From Rahnella perminowiae (GTDB lineage: Bacteria > Pseudomonadota > Gammaproteobacteria > Enterobacterales > Enterobacteriaceae): a stretch of DNA of 38,611 nt. Positions 8,361 to 15,907 of the stretch are shown here, one piece after another. The position numbers and the translations under genes are program-made. A model generated the notes under the pieces. The model was not told the origin of the DNA, did not search any database, and saw only the letters and a list, made by a program, of their open reading frames with translations. The stretch covers positions 1 to 38,611 of the forward strand of contig NZ_JAFMOS010000631.1 in assembly GCF_019049755.1 (NCBI RefSeq), written 5' to 3'. Positions within the stretch are counted from its first letter, which is position 1; each line of letters starts with the position of its first letter.

Positions 8361-8711
8361 CTAACTACCGCGATAGGTGGAGCAGGAATAAGGACTGATC
8401 AGGAGCGGCAGATGGTAATGATCCTGTTCACCGGCGATCACCACATCAATGATCGCCGAGTGATAAAGCGTCTCACGACCGGTGGCGGCAAAATACGCGC
8501 CGATATCCGCACACAAGCGGTAATGCCCTGAGGCGACCGGTTCCGGTGTTAATTTTGCGGCACGACCATCGGCATCCGTTTGGGTTTCGCTGACAAGCGT
8601 GATGTTGTGCCCTTCCACCCTTTCCAGCCAGACGCGCACATTGGCCGCAGGCTGCCCTGACGACGTATCGAGAATATGGGTGGTGACTTTCGTTTTAGAA
8701 ACAGAGGTCAT
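8361..8711 (-). CDS. hpxT: 5-hydroxyisourate hydrolase
   Basis: Transthyretin-like enzyme opening the 5-hydroxyisourate ring to OHCU. The 116-aa protein has the N-terminal THILDTSSGQPA signature, the PLLISPYSCSTYRGS C-terminus with the diagnostic YRGS, and HYHLPLL before it. Last gene of hpxFGHIJKQT, overlapping hpxQ by 4 bp (ATGA). In Klebsiella hpxQ and hpxT sit with the urate genes; here they are attached to the allantoate operon. Confidence 0.95.
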   Translation of the reverse strand: MTSVSKTKVTTHILDTSSGQPAANVRVWLERVEGHNITLVSETQTDADGRAAKLTPEPVASGHYRLCADIGAYFAATGRETLYHSAIIDVVIAGEQDHYHLPLLISPYSCSTYRGS

Positions 8712-9205
8712 GACTGAAATATCTCCTTTAAACGCAGCAAGGTAATTTCTTTGAGTTGTTGCGCCGTTTCGCGATCTTCATCGTCCGGTAAATTCTGTAG
8801 CCGCCGTTGCAGATTATCCAGAATCTGCTCTGCGCTGCGCCCTTTGGCGCGGATCAAAAATACCCGTCCGAAGCGCTGCTCATAACGCAGATTACCGTCA
8901 TGCAACGCATCAGTCACTGCCTGCTGGCTGATATTGAGCGTCGCCTGTTCGCCACGGGAAAGCTGCGCTTCTTTGCCGGTGCCGCTGGCCCGTTCACCGA
9001 TGCGCGGATGCGCAGACAGCGCGCGGGCAATGTCTTCCTGCGTCCAGTTGTCACAGGCCGCTTCGGCACAGCGCAGCACATCTTCCACAGAAGAATAAGG
9101 CCGCGCCTCACTGACCGTTTTCGCCCAGGCCGGAATACTGACCAGCGGGCGCAACAGGGAAACGGCTTCGGTTTCGGATAACGCATTGAACGCTTCCGGT
9201 GTCAT
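8708..9205 (-). CDS. hpxQ: OHCU decarboxylase
   Basis: Converts 2-oxo-4-hydroxy-4-carboxy-5-ureidoimidazoline to (S)-allantoin. The 165-aa protein shows the family motif AHPRIGERASG with the proposed catalytic His, and the conserved NLRYEQRFGRVFLIRAKGRSAEQIL block. It overlaps hpxK by 4 bp and hpxT by 4 bp, so it is in the middle of a coupled operon. Together with hpxT it makes the stereospecific bridge from 5-hydroxyisourate to allantoin. Confidence 0.94.
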   Translation of the reverse strand: MTPEAFNALSETEAVSLLRPLVSIPAWAKTVSEARPYSSVEDVLRCAEAACDNWTQEDIARALSAHPRIGERASGTGKEAQLSRGEQATLNISQQAVTDALHDGNLRYEQRFGRVFLIRAKGRSAEQILDNLQRRLQNLPDDEDRETAQQLKEITLLRLKEIFQS

Positions 9206-10476
9206 AAATGTCCCTCACCAAAACTCAGCACAGTATTAATATATGCCTGCACCGCGAATGCCACGTCACCGGAGGTAACAGACTCATCGGGATGATGGCT
9301 GATGCCGTCTTTGCAGCGCACAAATAACATGCCGACCGGCCAGCATTCGGCGATAGCAATCGCGTCGTGCCCTGCGCCGCTTGGCAGCGACATCGCCTGT
9401 CCCTGCAAATGTAAAACGCTCTGGCTGAGACGATGCTGTAAACCGGCGTGACATTCCGTCGCGCTGATGCTGTAAAACTGTTCGCAGGCAAACGTCAGCC
9501 CGCGACGTACAGCGATATCACGGCCCTTCGCCAGCAGCGTTTCCAGCAGTGCCGATAAATCATCATCACGCGGTCCACGCACATCCAGCGACAATTTCAC
9601 CTGCCCCGGAATGACATTCACCGCGCCCGGCAGACATTCCAGCGTACCCACGGTTGCCACCGTATTGCGACCGGTGGCGGTGGTGATGCTTTCGATGGCC
9701 AGTGTCCATTCGGCTGCCGCAGTCAGCGCGTCCTGACGCTGCCCCATTGGTACGGTGCCGGCATGACCCGCATGACCGGTGAATTCACAATTAAGGCGAC
9801 GCGCGCCATTAATCGCCGTGACCACGCCGAGCGGCACGTCCGCCGTTTGCAGGCACGGGCCCTGCTCAATATGCAATTCCAGATAGGCGCAAAAATCGCT
9901 GACCGCACGCTGTGATGCGCCGATATTCAGCGGATCCAGCCCGACGTGACGCATCGCCTGAGCAACCGTAATACCCTGCGCGTCCTGACGTTCCAGCCAG
10001 TCGGCGGGCCAGGTGCCGGTCAGTCCGCGACTGCCAAGCAGCGTGATGCCAAAACGTGTGCCCTCCTCATCGCAGAACCCGACGATTTCCACCGCCATCG
10101 GCAAACGGATGGCGTTCTGATGCAAATGCGCCACCACTTCCAGCGCGGTCAGCACGCCGAGCGGGCCGTCATAACGGCCGGCATTACGCACGCTGTCAAG
10201 ATGTGATCCCAACAAAATGGCCGGTGCCGACGCATCCAGCCCTTCATAACGCCCGCAGATATTGCCGACGCTGTCCTGCCAGACGCGCATCCCGGCGGCG
10301 CTCATCCATTCGCCCACCAGACGATTGGCTTGCAAATGCTCCGGCGAAAGATACACGCGGGTCAGTTGCCCCGGCGTTTCGCTGATGGCGGCCAGTGCGT
10401 CGCAACGCGCCATCACCCTTTCAGCGGCAAGCTTTGCGCTTTCTGAAACCGCAGCCAGCGTAAAGGCTTCAGCCAT
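9202..10476 (-). CDS. hpxK: Allantoate amidohydrolase (M20 family)
   Basis: Releases ammonia and CO2 from allantoate to give (S)-ureidoglycine. The 424-aa protein belongs to the M20/N-carbamoyl-amino-acid hydrolase group. Metal-site motifs are LLGSHLDSVRNAGRYDG (His and Asp), FCDEEGTRFG (Glu pair) and LELHIEQGP; GAGHDAIAIAE near the C-terminus is also typical. Its start overlaps the hpxJ stop as TAATG. Substrate assignment rests on the adjacent aminotransferase and the cluster, since hydantoinase-type N-carbamoyl hydrolases look similar. Confidence 0.9.
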   Translation of the reverse strand: MAEAFTLAAVSESAKLAAERVMARCDALAAISETPGQLTRVYLSPEHLQANRLVGEWMSAAGMRVWQDSVGNICGRYEGLDASAPAILLGSHLDSVRNAGRYDGPLGVLTALEVVAHLHQNAIRLPMAVEIVGFCDEEGTRFGITLLGSRGLTGTWPADWLERQDAQGITVAQAMRHVGLDPLNIGASQRAVSDFCAYLELHIEQGPCLQTADVPLGVVTAINGARRLNCEFTGHAGHAGTVPMGQRQDALTAAAEWTLAIESITTATGRNTVATVGTLECLPGAVNVIPGQVKLSLDVRGPRDDDLSALLETLLAKGRDIAVRRGLTFACEQFYSISATECHAGLQHRLSQSVLHLQGQAMSLPSGAGHDAIAIAECWPVGMLFVRCKDGISHHPDESVTSGDVAFAVQAYINTVLSFGEGHL

Positions 10477-11714
10477 TACTGACCTCCCGCGTAATGATCC
10501 CAGGCGGCCTGCGCCCCTGCGCCGTATTTCGACGCAAAGCCCAGACGGTTAAGCACCGCTTCCAGTGCCACCAGCGTCTGCAGCACACAGTCTTTACGGG
10601 CGTTGTAGCCCATGGTGCCGATGCGCCAGATTTTCCCGGCCAGCGGGCCAAATGACGTACCGATTTCAATGCCGAAGTCATTAAGCATGATCTGGCGAAC
10701 CTGTTCGCCATGAACGCCCGGCGGAATGACCACGCCGAGCACGTTGCTCATGCGGTTATTCAGGTCACCGAACACTTCCAGTCCCATGCCCTGAATGCCG
10801 GCCAGTAATGCGCCACCGTGCAACTTGTGGCGTGCGATACCGGTATCCAGCCCCTCTTCCAGAATAATGCGTGCGCATTCGCGGGCTGCGAACAACATGC
10901 TGGTGGCTTCGGTATGGTGATTCAGACGCTCCGGCCCCCAGTAATCCATGATCATGCCCAGATCGAAATAGTTGGAGTAAATCATCTCTTCGTCACCGTC
11001 AGCATGATCCGCCGTACGGATGCCCTGCTCGACGCATTTACGGCGGCGGATTTGTTCTTCAAAGCGCGGGCTGATGGTGACCGGTGAGCTGCCTGACGGG
11101 CCGCCGAGGCATTTTTGCAAACCGGCAGAAACGGCGTCCAGCCCCCAGGCATCGGTTTCCAGCGGGTTACCACCAAAGGACGCCGTGGCATCGGAGTAGA
11201 ACAGGACGCCGTGACGGCGGCAGATTTCCCCCAGTTGCTCCAGAGGCTGCAACATGGTGGTGGAGGTGTCGCCCTGCACGGTCAGCAGCCAGCGCGGTTT
11301 CACCGATTTAATCGCATCTTCGATTTGCTGCGGGTCAAACACTTCGCCCCACGGCGCTTCGAGGGTGTGCACTTCGGCGCGGCAGCGGCGGGCAATCTCG
11401 CACAGCAAATGACCGAAGCGGCCAAATACCGGCACCAGCACTTTGTCGCCCGGACGGATACCGGAAAGCAGCACGGCTTCAATACCGGCGCGTGAGGTGC
11501 CGTCGATCAGGAACGTCCACTGATTGTCGGTTTTATACAGCGCACGGTACAGCGCCATAACTTCGTTCATGTAGCCGGTCATCACCGGATCATATTGCCC
11601 GACCAGCTGGCTCGCCATCGCCCGCAGCACGCGCGGATCGGCATTGATGGGTCCCGGCCCCATCAGCAGACGGGTTGGCGGGTTGATTTGTCCGGGAGAG
11701 ATGAAATCTGACAT
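10476..11714 (-). CDS. hpxJ: (S)-ureidoglycine-glyoxylate aminotransferase
   Basis: Class V PLP-dependent enzyme expected to transfer the amino group of ureidoglycine to glyoxylate, giving oxalurate and glycine. The 412-aa protein shows LLMGPGPINADPRVL at 17-30, GTSRAGIEAVLL near 72-83, YSDATASFGG near 173-182, and Lys201 in LQKCLGGPSG as the Schiff-base lysine. It lies 18 bp after the ABC ATPase gene and overlaps hpxK. The later hpxY/hpxW genes then use the oxalurate, which supports the assignment. Confidence 0.9.
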   Translation of the reverse strand: MSDFISPGQINPPTRLLMGPGPINADPRVLRAMASQLVGQYDPVMTGYMNEVMALYRALYKTDNQWTFLIDGTSRAGIEAVLLSGIRPGDKVLVPVFGRFGHLLCEIARRCRAEVHTLEAPWGEVFDPQQIEDAIKSVKPRWLLTVQGDTSTTMLQPLEQLGEICRRHGVLFYSDATASFGGNPLETDAWGLDAVSAGLQKCLGGPSGSSPVTISPRFEEQIRRRKCVEQGIRTADHADGDEEMIYSNYFDLGMIMDYWGPERLNHHTEATSMLFAARECARIILEEGLDTGIARHKLHGGALLAGIQGMGLEVFGDLNNRMSNVLGVVIPPGVHGEQVRQIMLNDFGIEIGTSFGPLAGKIWRIGTMGYNARKDCVLQTLVALEAVLNRLGFASKYGAGAQAAWDHYAGGQ

Positions 11715-11732
11715 AGTTAATCCTTTACAATG

Positions 11733-12485
11733 TTAGCTTGCTGCAGCCTCATTTAAGCCGCGTACGGATGCGATAAATTGTCTCAGCTCGGGGGTTTGCG
11801 GATTGGCAAACAACGTCCGGCTTTCGCCCTGTTCCCACACGGTGCCCTGATGCATAAACACCACGCGGTCGCCCACTTCACGGGCAAAATTCATTTCGTG
11901 CGTCACCAGTACCAGCGTCATGCCTTCTTTCGCCAGTTGCTCGAGCACTTTCAATACTTCGCCGACTAATTCCGGATCCAGCGCTGAGGTGATTTCATCA
12001 CACAACAGCACTTTCGGGTTCATGGCCAGCGCACGCGCAATCGCCACGCGTTGCTGCTGACCGCCGGAAAGGCTGGATGGGTAATAATCCATGCGATCCG
12101 CGAGGCCCACTTTCGCCAGCATCTGTGCGGCCAGTTCACGGCACTCAGCGGCAGATTTTTTCAGCACCCGGCGTGGTGCCAGCATGACGTTTTCCAGCGC
12201 GGTCATGTGCGGGAAAAGATTAAAACTCTGGAACACCATGCCCACGGAACGGCTGATATCACGCGCCTGGGAATCGCGGTCGGTAATGGTCATTCCGCCC
12301 AGTTTAATGCTGCCTTCCTGATAACCTTCGAGCCCGTTCATGCAGCGCAACAACGTGCTTTTCCCTGAACCGCTGCGACCGATGATCGAAATCACTTCGC
12401 CGCTGTCGATATCCAGATCCACGCCTTTCAGTACGTGGTTCTGGCCGTAAAATTTCTGAACCTGATTGATGGTGATCAGCGGCAT
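11733..12485 (-). CDS. hpxI: Polar amino-acid-type ABC transporter ATP-binding protein
   Basis: Motor ATPase of the HpxFGHI importer. Walker A GRSGSGKSTLL, signature LSGGQQQRVAIARA, Walker B VLLCDEITSALDP and switch His in LVTHEM are all present. The ATG at 12485 is chosen: it overlaps the preceding permease stop (TAATG) and gives MPLITINQVQKFYG, the family start; upstream in-frame codons lie inside the permease gene. Substrate is probably allantoate or a related ureide, inferred from cotranscription with hpxJ and hpxK. Confidence 0.92.
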   Translation of the reverse strand: MPLITINQVQKFYGQNHVLKGVDLDIDSGEVISIIGRSGSGKSTLLRCMNGLEGYQEGSIKLGGMTITDRDSQARDISRSVGMVFQSFNLFPHMTALENVMLAPRRVLKKSAAECRELAAQMLAKVGLADRMDYYPSSLSGGQQQRVAIARALAMNPKVLLCDEITSALDPELVGEVLKVLEQLAKEGMTLVLVTHEMNFAREVGDRVVFMHQGTVWEQGESRTLFANPQTPELRQFIASVRGLNEAAAS

Positions 12486-13138
12486 TACTGTTTCTCTCCA
12501 CGCAATGATTTTTCTAAATGCTGGCTGTAACGGGACAGCGGATAGCACATCAGGAAGTAGCCCAGCGCCACTAATCCAAACACTTTGAACGGCTGATACG
12601 TCACGTTATTGAGCATGGTTCCGGCTTTGGTCAGTTCGACAAAACCGATAATCGAAGCCAGCGCGGTACCTTTCACCACCTGCACGGAAAATCCGACGGT
12701 CGGCGCGATGGCAATGCGCAGCGCCTGTGGGGTGATGACGCGCCATAGCGTCTGGCCAAAATTCAGGCCGAGACAGCGCGACGCTTCCCACTGGCCTTTC
12801 GGCAACGCGGCAATACTGCCGCTCCAGATATCCACCAGATAAGCGCTGGTATACAGCGTCAGCGCCAGCGCGGCAGCAGTCCACGGGCTGACGTTGATCC
12901 CGAACAGACCCAGCCCGAAGAAAGCCAGGAACAACTGCATCAGCAACGGCGTGCCCTGAAACAGCTCGGCATAAAGACGCACAAACCTTCCGGGCCAGCG
13001 GCGTTTGGTGAGACGCAGTAGCAGCAACGGCAACGTCACCAGCGTGCCGCCAATAAAGGCAGTCAGCGACAGCAACAATGTCCAGCGCGCCGCCAGCAGG
13101 AGATTGCGCACAATGTCCCAGTCGGTGAAGGTCATCAT
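12485..13138 (-). CDS. hpxH: ABC transporter permease (HisM family)
   Basis: The 217-aa inner-membrane permease has several hydrophobic helices and the EAA-type loop with the downstream Gly (QWEASRCLGLNFGQTLWRVITPQALRIAIAP near 122-152). It pairs with the second permease HpxG as a heterodimer. The start overlaps the hpxG stop (TGATG), and a second in-frame ATG follows immediately, so the true start could be one codon later. Confidence 0.9.
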   Translation of the reverse strand: MMTFTDWDIVRNLLLAARWTLLLSLTAFIGGTLVTLPLLLLRLTKRRWPGRFVRLYAELFQGTPLLMQLFLAFFGLGLFGINVSPWTAAALALTLYTSAYLVDIWSGSIAALPKGQWEASRCLGLNFGQTLWRVITPQALRIAIAPTVGFSVQVVKGTALASIIGFVELTKAGTMLNNVTYQPFKVFGLVALGYFLMCYPLSRYSQHLEKSLRGEKQ

Positions 13139-13803
13139 CAGTTTTCACTCCCAAAGACACGGCGTCCGGCCAGCAGCAGCAACTGACGCATTGCGACGGA
13201 CAGCATCAAATAGAACAATGTGGTGACCAGATACACTTCAAAACTGAGGAATGTACGCGACTGAATTAAGTTGGCGGCAAACGTCAGTTCTTCATAGGAC
13301 ACCTGCGAGACCACAGAAGACCCGAGCATCACGATAATGCACTGGCTGACCAGCGACGGATAAATGCGTTTCAGCGACGGCGGCAGCACGATACGCAGGA
13401 ACGTCTGGCTGCGGGTTAATCCCAGCACACGTCCGGCTTCCCACTGGCCTTTCGGCGTCACCTGAATACCGGCGCGGATAATCTCCGTGCTGTACGCACC
13501 GAGGTTAATCAGCATCGCCAGCAGCGCCGCTTCACCGGCGGTCATTTTCAGGCCGATAGCCGGCAGGCCAAAGACAATGAAAAATAACTGCACCACAAAC
13601 GGCGTATTACGGATGGCTTCGACATACACGCCCCATACCGCACGCAGGGTTTTGTGGTTGCCGCAGCGGATGGCCGCGCCGCAAATGCCGATTGCGACAC
13701 CGCCAACCGTTGCCATTACCGTCAGCTCAATGGTGGTCCATAAACCGGCCAGCAGTTCCGGCATATAAGGCCATAGCGCGCTAAAGTTAAGCTGATAGGT
13801 CAT
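13138..13803 (-). CDS. hpxG: ABC transporter permease (HisM/HisQ family)
   Basis: The 221-aa inner-membrane permease begins with the N-terminal ALWPYMPELLAGLWTTIELTVMATVGG amphipathic-plus-TM segment typical of amino-acid importers, with EAA loop QWEAGRVLGLTRSQTFLRIVLPPSLKRIYPS near 117-147. GGAG precedes the ATG. It lies 23 bp after the binding-protein gene in the hpxF operon. Confidence 0.9.
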   Translation of the reverse strand: MTYQLNFSALWPYMPELLAGLWTTIELTVMATVGGVAIGICGAAIRCGNHKTLRAVWGVYVEAIRNTPFVVQLFFIVFGLPAIGLKMTAGEAALLAMLINLGAYSTEIIRAGIQVTPKGQWEAGRVLGLTRSQTFLRIVLPPSLKRIYPSLVSQCIIVMLGSSVVSQVSYEELTFAANLIQSRTFLSFEVYLVTTLFYLMLSVAMRQLLLLAGRRVFGSEN

Positions 13804-13826
13804 GAAACATCTCCGTCAAACCCTGA

Positions 13827-14618
13827 TTACGCGCCGATGGAAGCAGGCAGCGGTGCCTTCATCCATTTTTCAGACAGCGTATTCAGCGTCTTGTCTTTGA
13901 TGCCTTCGGCGATCAGTGCATTCACTTTGTCTTTCAGCGCAGGTTCGTCTTTACGCAGACCCACGTAGCACGGCGAATCTTTGAGCATCACTTTGGAAAC
14001 CGGTGCCTTGGCCGGATTCATGCGGGCAATGGCTGCCACCACCAGGTTACCGGTGGCGATGTATTCCACCTGACCGGACAGGTATGCAGACAGCGTAGTG
14101 TTGTTGTCTTCATAGCGCTGAATTTTGGCATCTTTCGGCGCCACGTCTGTCAGTGCCAGATCTTCCACTGCACCACGGGTCACGCCGATGGTTTTACCGG
14201 ACAGCGCTTTCAGGTCGGAAAGTTTGTCCCCCTGCGCACCAAACACGCCGAGGAAGAACGGTGCGTAGGCATTGCTGAAATCGATGACTTTTTCGCGCTC
14301 AGGATTTTTACCCAGGCTTGAAATCACCAGATCGACTTTATCCGTTTGCAGATAAGGTACGCGGTTGGCGCTGGTGACCGGCACCAGTTGCAACTTAAGT
14401 TTCATCTTATCGGCCAGATAATGTGCCATATCGATGTCATACCCTTCCGGCTGCAAGTCCTTGCTCACCGAACCAAACGGCGGGAAATCCTGAGGAACGG
14501 CCACGCGCAGTACGCCGCGTTTCTGAATATCCTGTAACTGATCGGCCATGACGGCAGATGCCTGAAGCACCAACATTGCCGCACCTGCCCACATCAACAG
14601 CCGTTTGTTCATGTTCAT
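13827..14618 (-). CDS. hpxF: Periplasmic substrate-binding protein
   Basis: The 263-aa protein has a Sec signal peptide, predicted cleavage after AVMA (residue 25). The mature protein is an SBP family 3 domain: RGVLRVAVPQDFPPFG, YDIDMAHYLADKM, VDLVISSLGKNPERE, and LSGKTIGVTRGAVEDL. It should deliver a ureide or related compound to HpxGHI. It is the first gene of the operon, with GGAG upstream of the ATG and a sigma-54 promoter about 55 bp further up. Confidence 0.9.
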   Translation of the reverse strand: MNMNKRLLMWAGAAMLVLQASAVMADQLQDIQKRGVLRVAVPQDFPPFGSVSKDLQPEGYDIDMAHYLADKMKLKLQLVPVTSANRVPYLQTDKVDLVISSLGKNPEREKVIDFSNAYAPFFLGVFGAQGDKLSDLKALSGKTIGVTRGAVEDLALTDVAPKDAKIQRYEDNNTTLSAYLSGQVEYIATGNLVVAAIARMNPAKAPVSKVMLKDSPCYVGLRKDEPALKDKVNALIAEGIKDKTLNTLSEKWMKAPLPASIGA

Positions 14619-14672
14619 AGATTATCTCCGGTGAAAGGTTTTTGAAACGATAGATTCTTATATTTATAACTC

Positions 14673-14688
14673 TGCAACGAATGTGCCA
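14673..14688 (-). promoter_or_regulatory. Sigma-54 promoter of hpxFGHIJKQT
   Basis: Read on the minus strand, TGGCACATTCGTTGCA matches the -24/-12 consensus (TGGCAC-N5-TTGCA) at all constrained positions, with 10 bp between GG and GC. Predicted start near 14663, about 45 nt before hpxF. This predicts control by nitrogen limitation. Confidence 0.85.
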
Positions 14689-14774
14689 AAACCAGCACAG
14701 CGAAAAAAATGCGGACAAAATCAAGGTGCCACAAGGAATTAGAAAACGGAGGATGCGATCAGGAGGGATTTTTT

Positions 14775-14791
14775 TGCCCTGAACCAGGGCA
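14775..14791. promoter_or_regulatory. NtrC-like enhancer site 1
   Basis: TGCCCTGAACCAGGGCA is a clean dyad matching 11 of 17 positions of the E. coli glnA-type NtrC site. Its centre is about 120 bp upstream of the predicted hpxF start, the normal distance for NtrC. The palindrome extends three T/A pairs further out. Confidence 0.5.
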
Positions 14792-14818
14792 AAAGGACTG
14801 AAAAGAAGACCATCATGA

Positions 14819-14835
14819 CGCACTAAAAATGTGCA
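14819..14835. promoter_or_regulatory. NtrC-like enhancer site 2
   Basis: CGCACTAAAAATGTGCA matches 14 of 17 positions of the glnA-type NtrC site TGCACTAAAATGGTGCA. It is 44 bp (four helical turns) from site 1 and about 164 bp upstream of the predicted hpxF start, in the DNA between hpxU and hpxF. Confidence 0.6.
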
Positions 14836-14876
14836 AAAGCACCAGAAAAGCGCTCAGTTTGTTCTGCAAACGGGAA

Positions 14877-15716
14877 TCAGCGCTGCTCAAGCTCATCCAG
14901 ATCGTTATACAAATCGCTTATCTGATGAATGCGCTGCCGGCCTGAGGTGAGCATCTCGTGCAGCAATGCGTTGCTGAGTAAATTCGCCAGACTCATGGCG
15001 GAAGAATAGCTGTCAAACGCCGATACGCTGTCGAGAGGCGCGGCCAGATGCCAGGTTGCCAGTGGGATCAGCGTCTGGGCCTGCGGCTCGCAGATCAACA
15101 ACACCGGCACGCCCATCGTCTGTAATTGCGTGAGAACTGCCTTCGCCATGCGCGGCCTGCGGCGGAAGGCGACGAAAATCACCACATCCTGCACAGTCAG
15201 ATCCACCAGTTCTTCAGCCAGCGTCTGGCCCGGTTGCGGCATCATCATCACGCCAGTGCGTACCTGAATCAGTTGCTGACGCAAATGCAGCGCCACCGGA
15301 TAACTGTTGCGAAAGCCCAGCAGGCGCACCTGCCGCGCCTGACTGAGGGCGGCGATCAGCGCGCCAAACTGTACGCCATCAATCTGATTAATCCACTGCG
15401 TCAGGTTGGCCATTTCCTGCTTATAATGCCGCGATAACAAAGTGTTGCCCTGCACCGCATCGCGACTGTCCGTCAGCGGCATACCGCTCTGGCGCAGGGT
15501 GCGCATTTCATCGCGCATGTCACGGTAACTCGGATATCCCAGGCGCTTGAACAGCCGGCTGACCGTGGCTTTCGACACGCCGCTCAGCCGTGCCAGTTCG
15601 GCGCTGTTATAACTCATCAGGTCGTCAATACTGGCAAAAATAAAGTCGGCCACCCGCTGTTCCTGCGGCGTCAGTTCTGCGTAATGGTCACGCAGACGTT
15701 CATCAATCTGTTTCAT
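14877..15716 (-). CDS. hpxU: RpiR-family transcriptional regulator
   Basis: The 279-aa protein has an N-terminal RpiR helix-turn-helix (NSAELARLSGVSKATVSRLF near 37-56) and a C-terminal SIS sugar-isomerase-like domain (about 125-250). In Klebsiella the RpiR protein HpxU represses the neighbouring allantoate genes, and this gene sits between the same two operons, so I assign hpxU. The ATG at 15716 is chosen (AAGGGACGGGG upstream; MKQIDERLRDHY fits the family); a longer frame to 15758 adds 14 residues. The ligand is unknown. Confidence 0.85.
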   Translation of the reverse strand: MKQIDERLRDHYAELTPQEQRVADFIFASIDDLMSYNSAELARLSGVSKATVSRLFKRLGYPSYRDMRDEMRTLRQSGMPLTDSRDAVQGNTLLSRHYKQEMANLTQWINQIDGVQFGALIAALSQARQVRLLGFRNSYPVALHLRQQLIQVRTGVMMMPQPGQTLAEELVDLTVQDVVIFVAFRRRPRMAKAVLTQLQTMGVPVLLICEPQAQTLIPLATWHLAAPLDSVSAFDSYSSAMSLANLLSNALLHEMLTSGRQRIHQISDLYNDLDELEQR

Positions 15717-15765
15717 CCCCGTCCCTTTTGTAACCAATGTTTCAGCGGAACATACCATGCACTAT

Positions 15766-15781
15766 GCTTGCCAATGCAAGC
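15766..15781. promoter_or_regulatory. Perfect dyad between hpxU and hpxW, candidate HpxU operator
   Basis: GCTTGC-CAAT-GCAAGC, 6-bp arms with a 4-bp spacer, lies 50 bp upstream of hpxU and 37 bp upstream of the sigma-54-like box of hpxW. A related but imperfect sequence (GTTTGT-TCT-GCAAAC) lies at 14857-14871 before hpxF. Assignment to HpxU is inference from position. Confidence 0.4.
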
Positions 15782-15817
15782 TAAATTATGAGTGAAAGCG
15801 TGAAGATTCTGCCGATG

Positions 15818-15833
15818 TGGAACACCTCTTGCT
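15818..15833 (+). promoter_or_regulatory. Sigma-54-like promoter of hpxWXYZ
   Basis: TGGAACACCTCTTGCT keeps the essential GG and GC with 10 bp between them and TTGCT at -12; -24 differs from TGGCAC by one base. Predicted start near 15844, about 64 nt before hpxW. No clear NtrC site was found at the usual distance. Confidence 0.55.
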
Positions 15834-15907
15834 TAACTTTATCCCTACGCGCCCACATCCCTGCATGCGCGGGCAGCATAAAAAAAGCGTTTCAAAAAGG
15901 ACATCGC

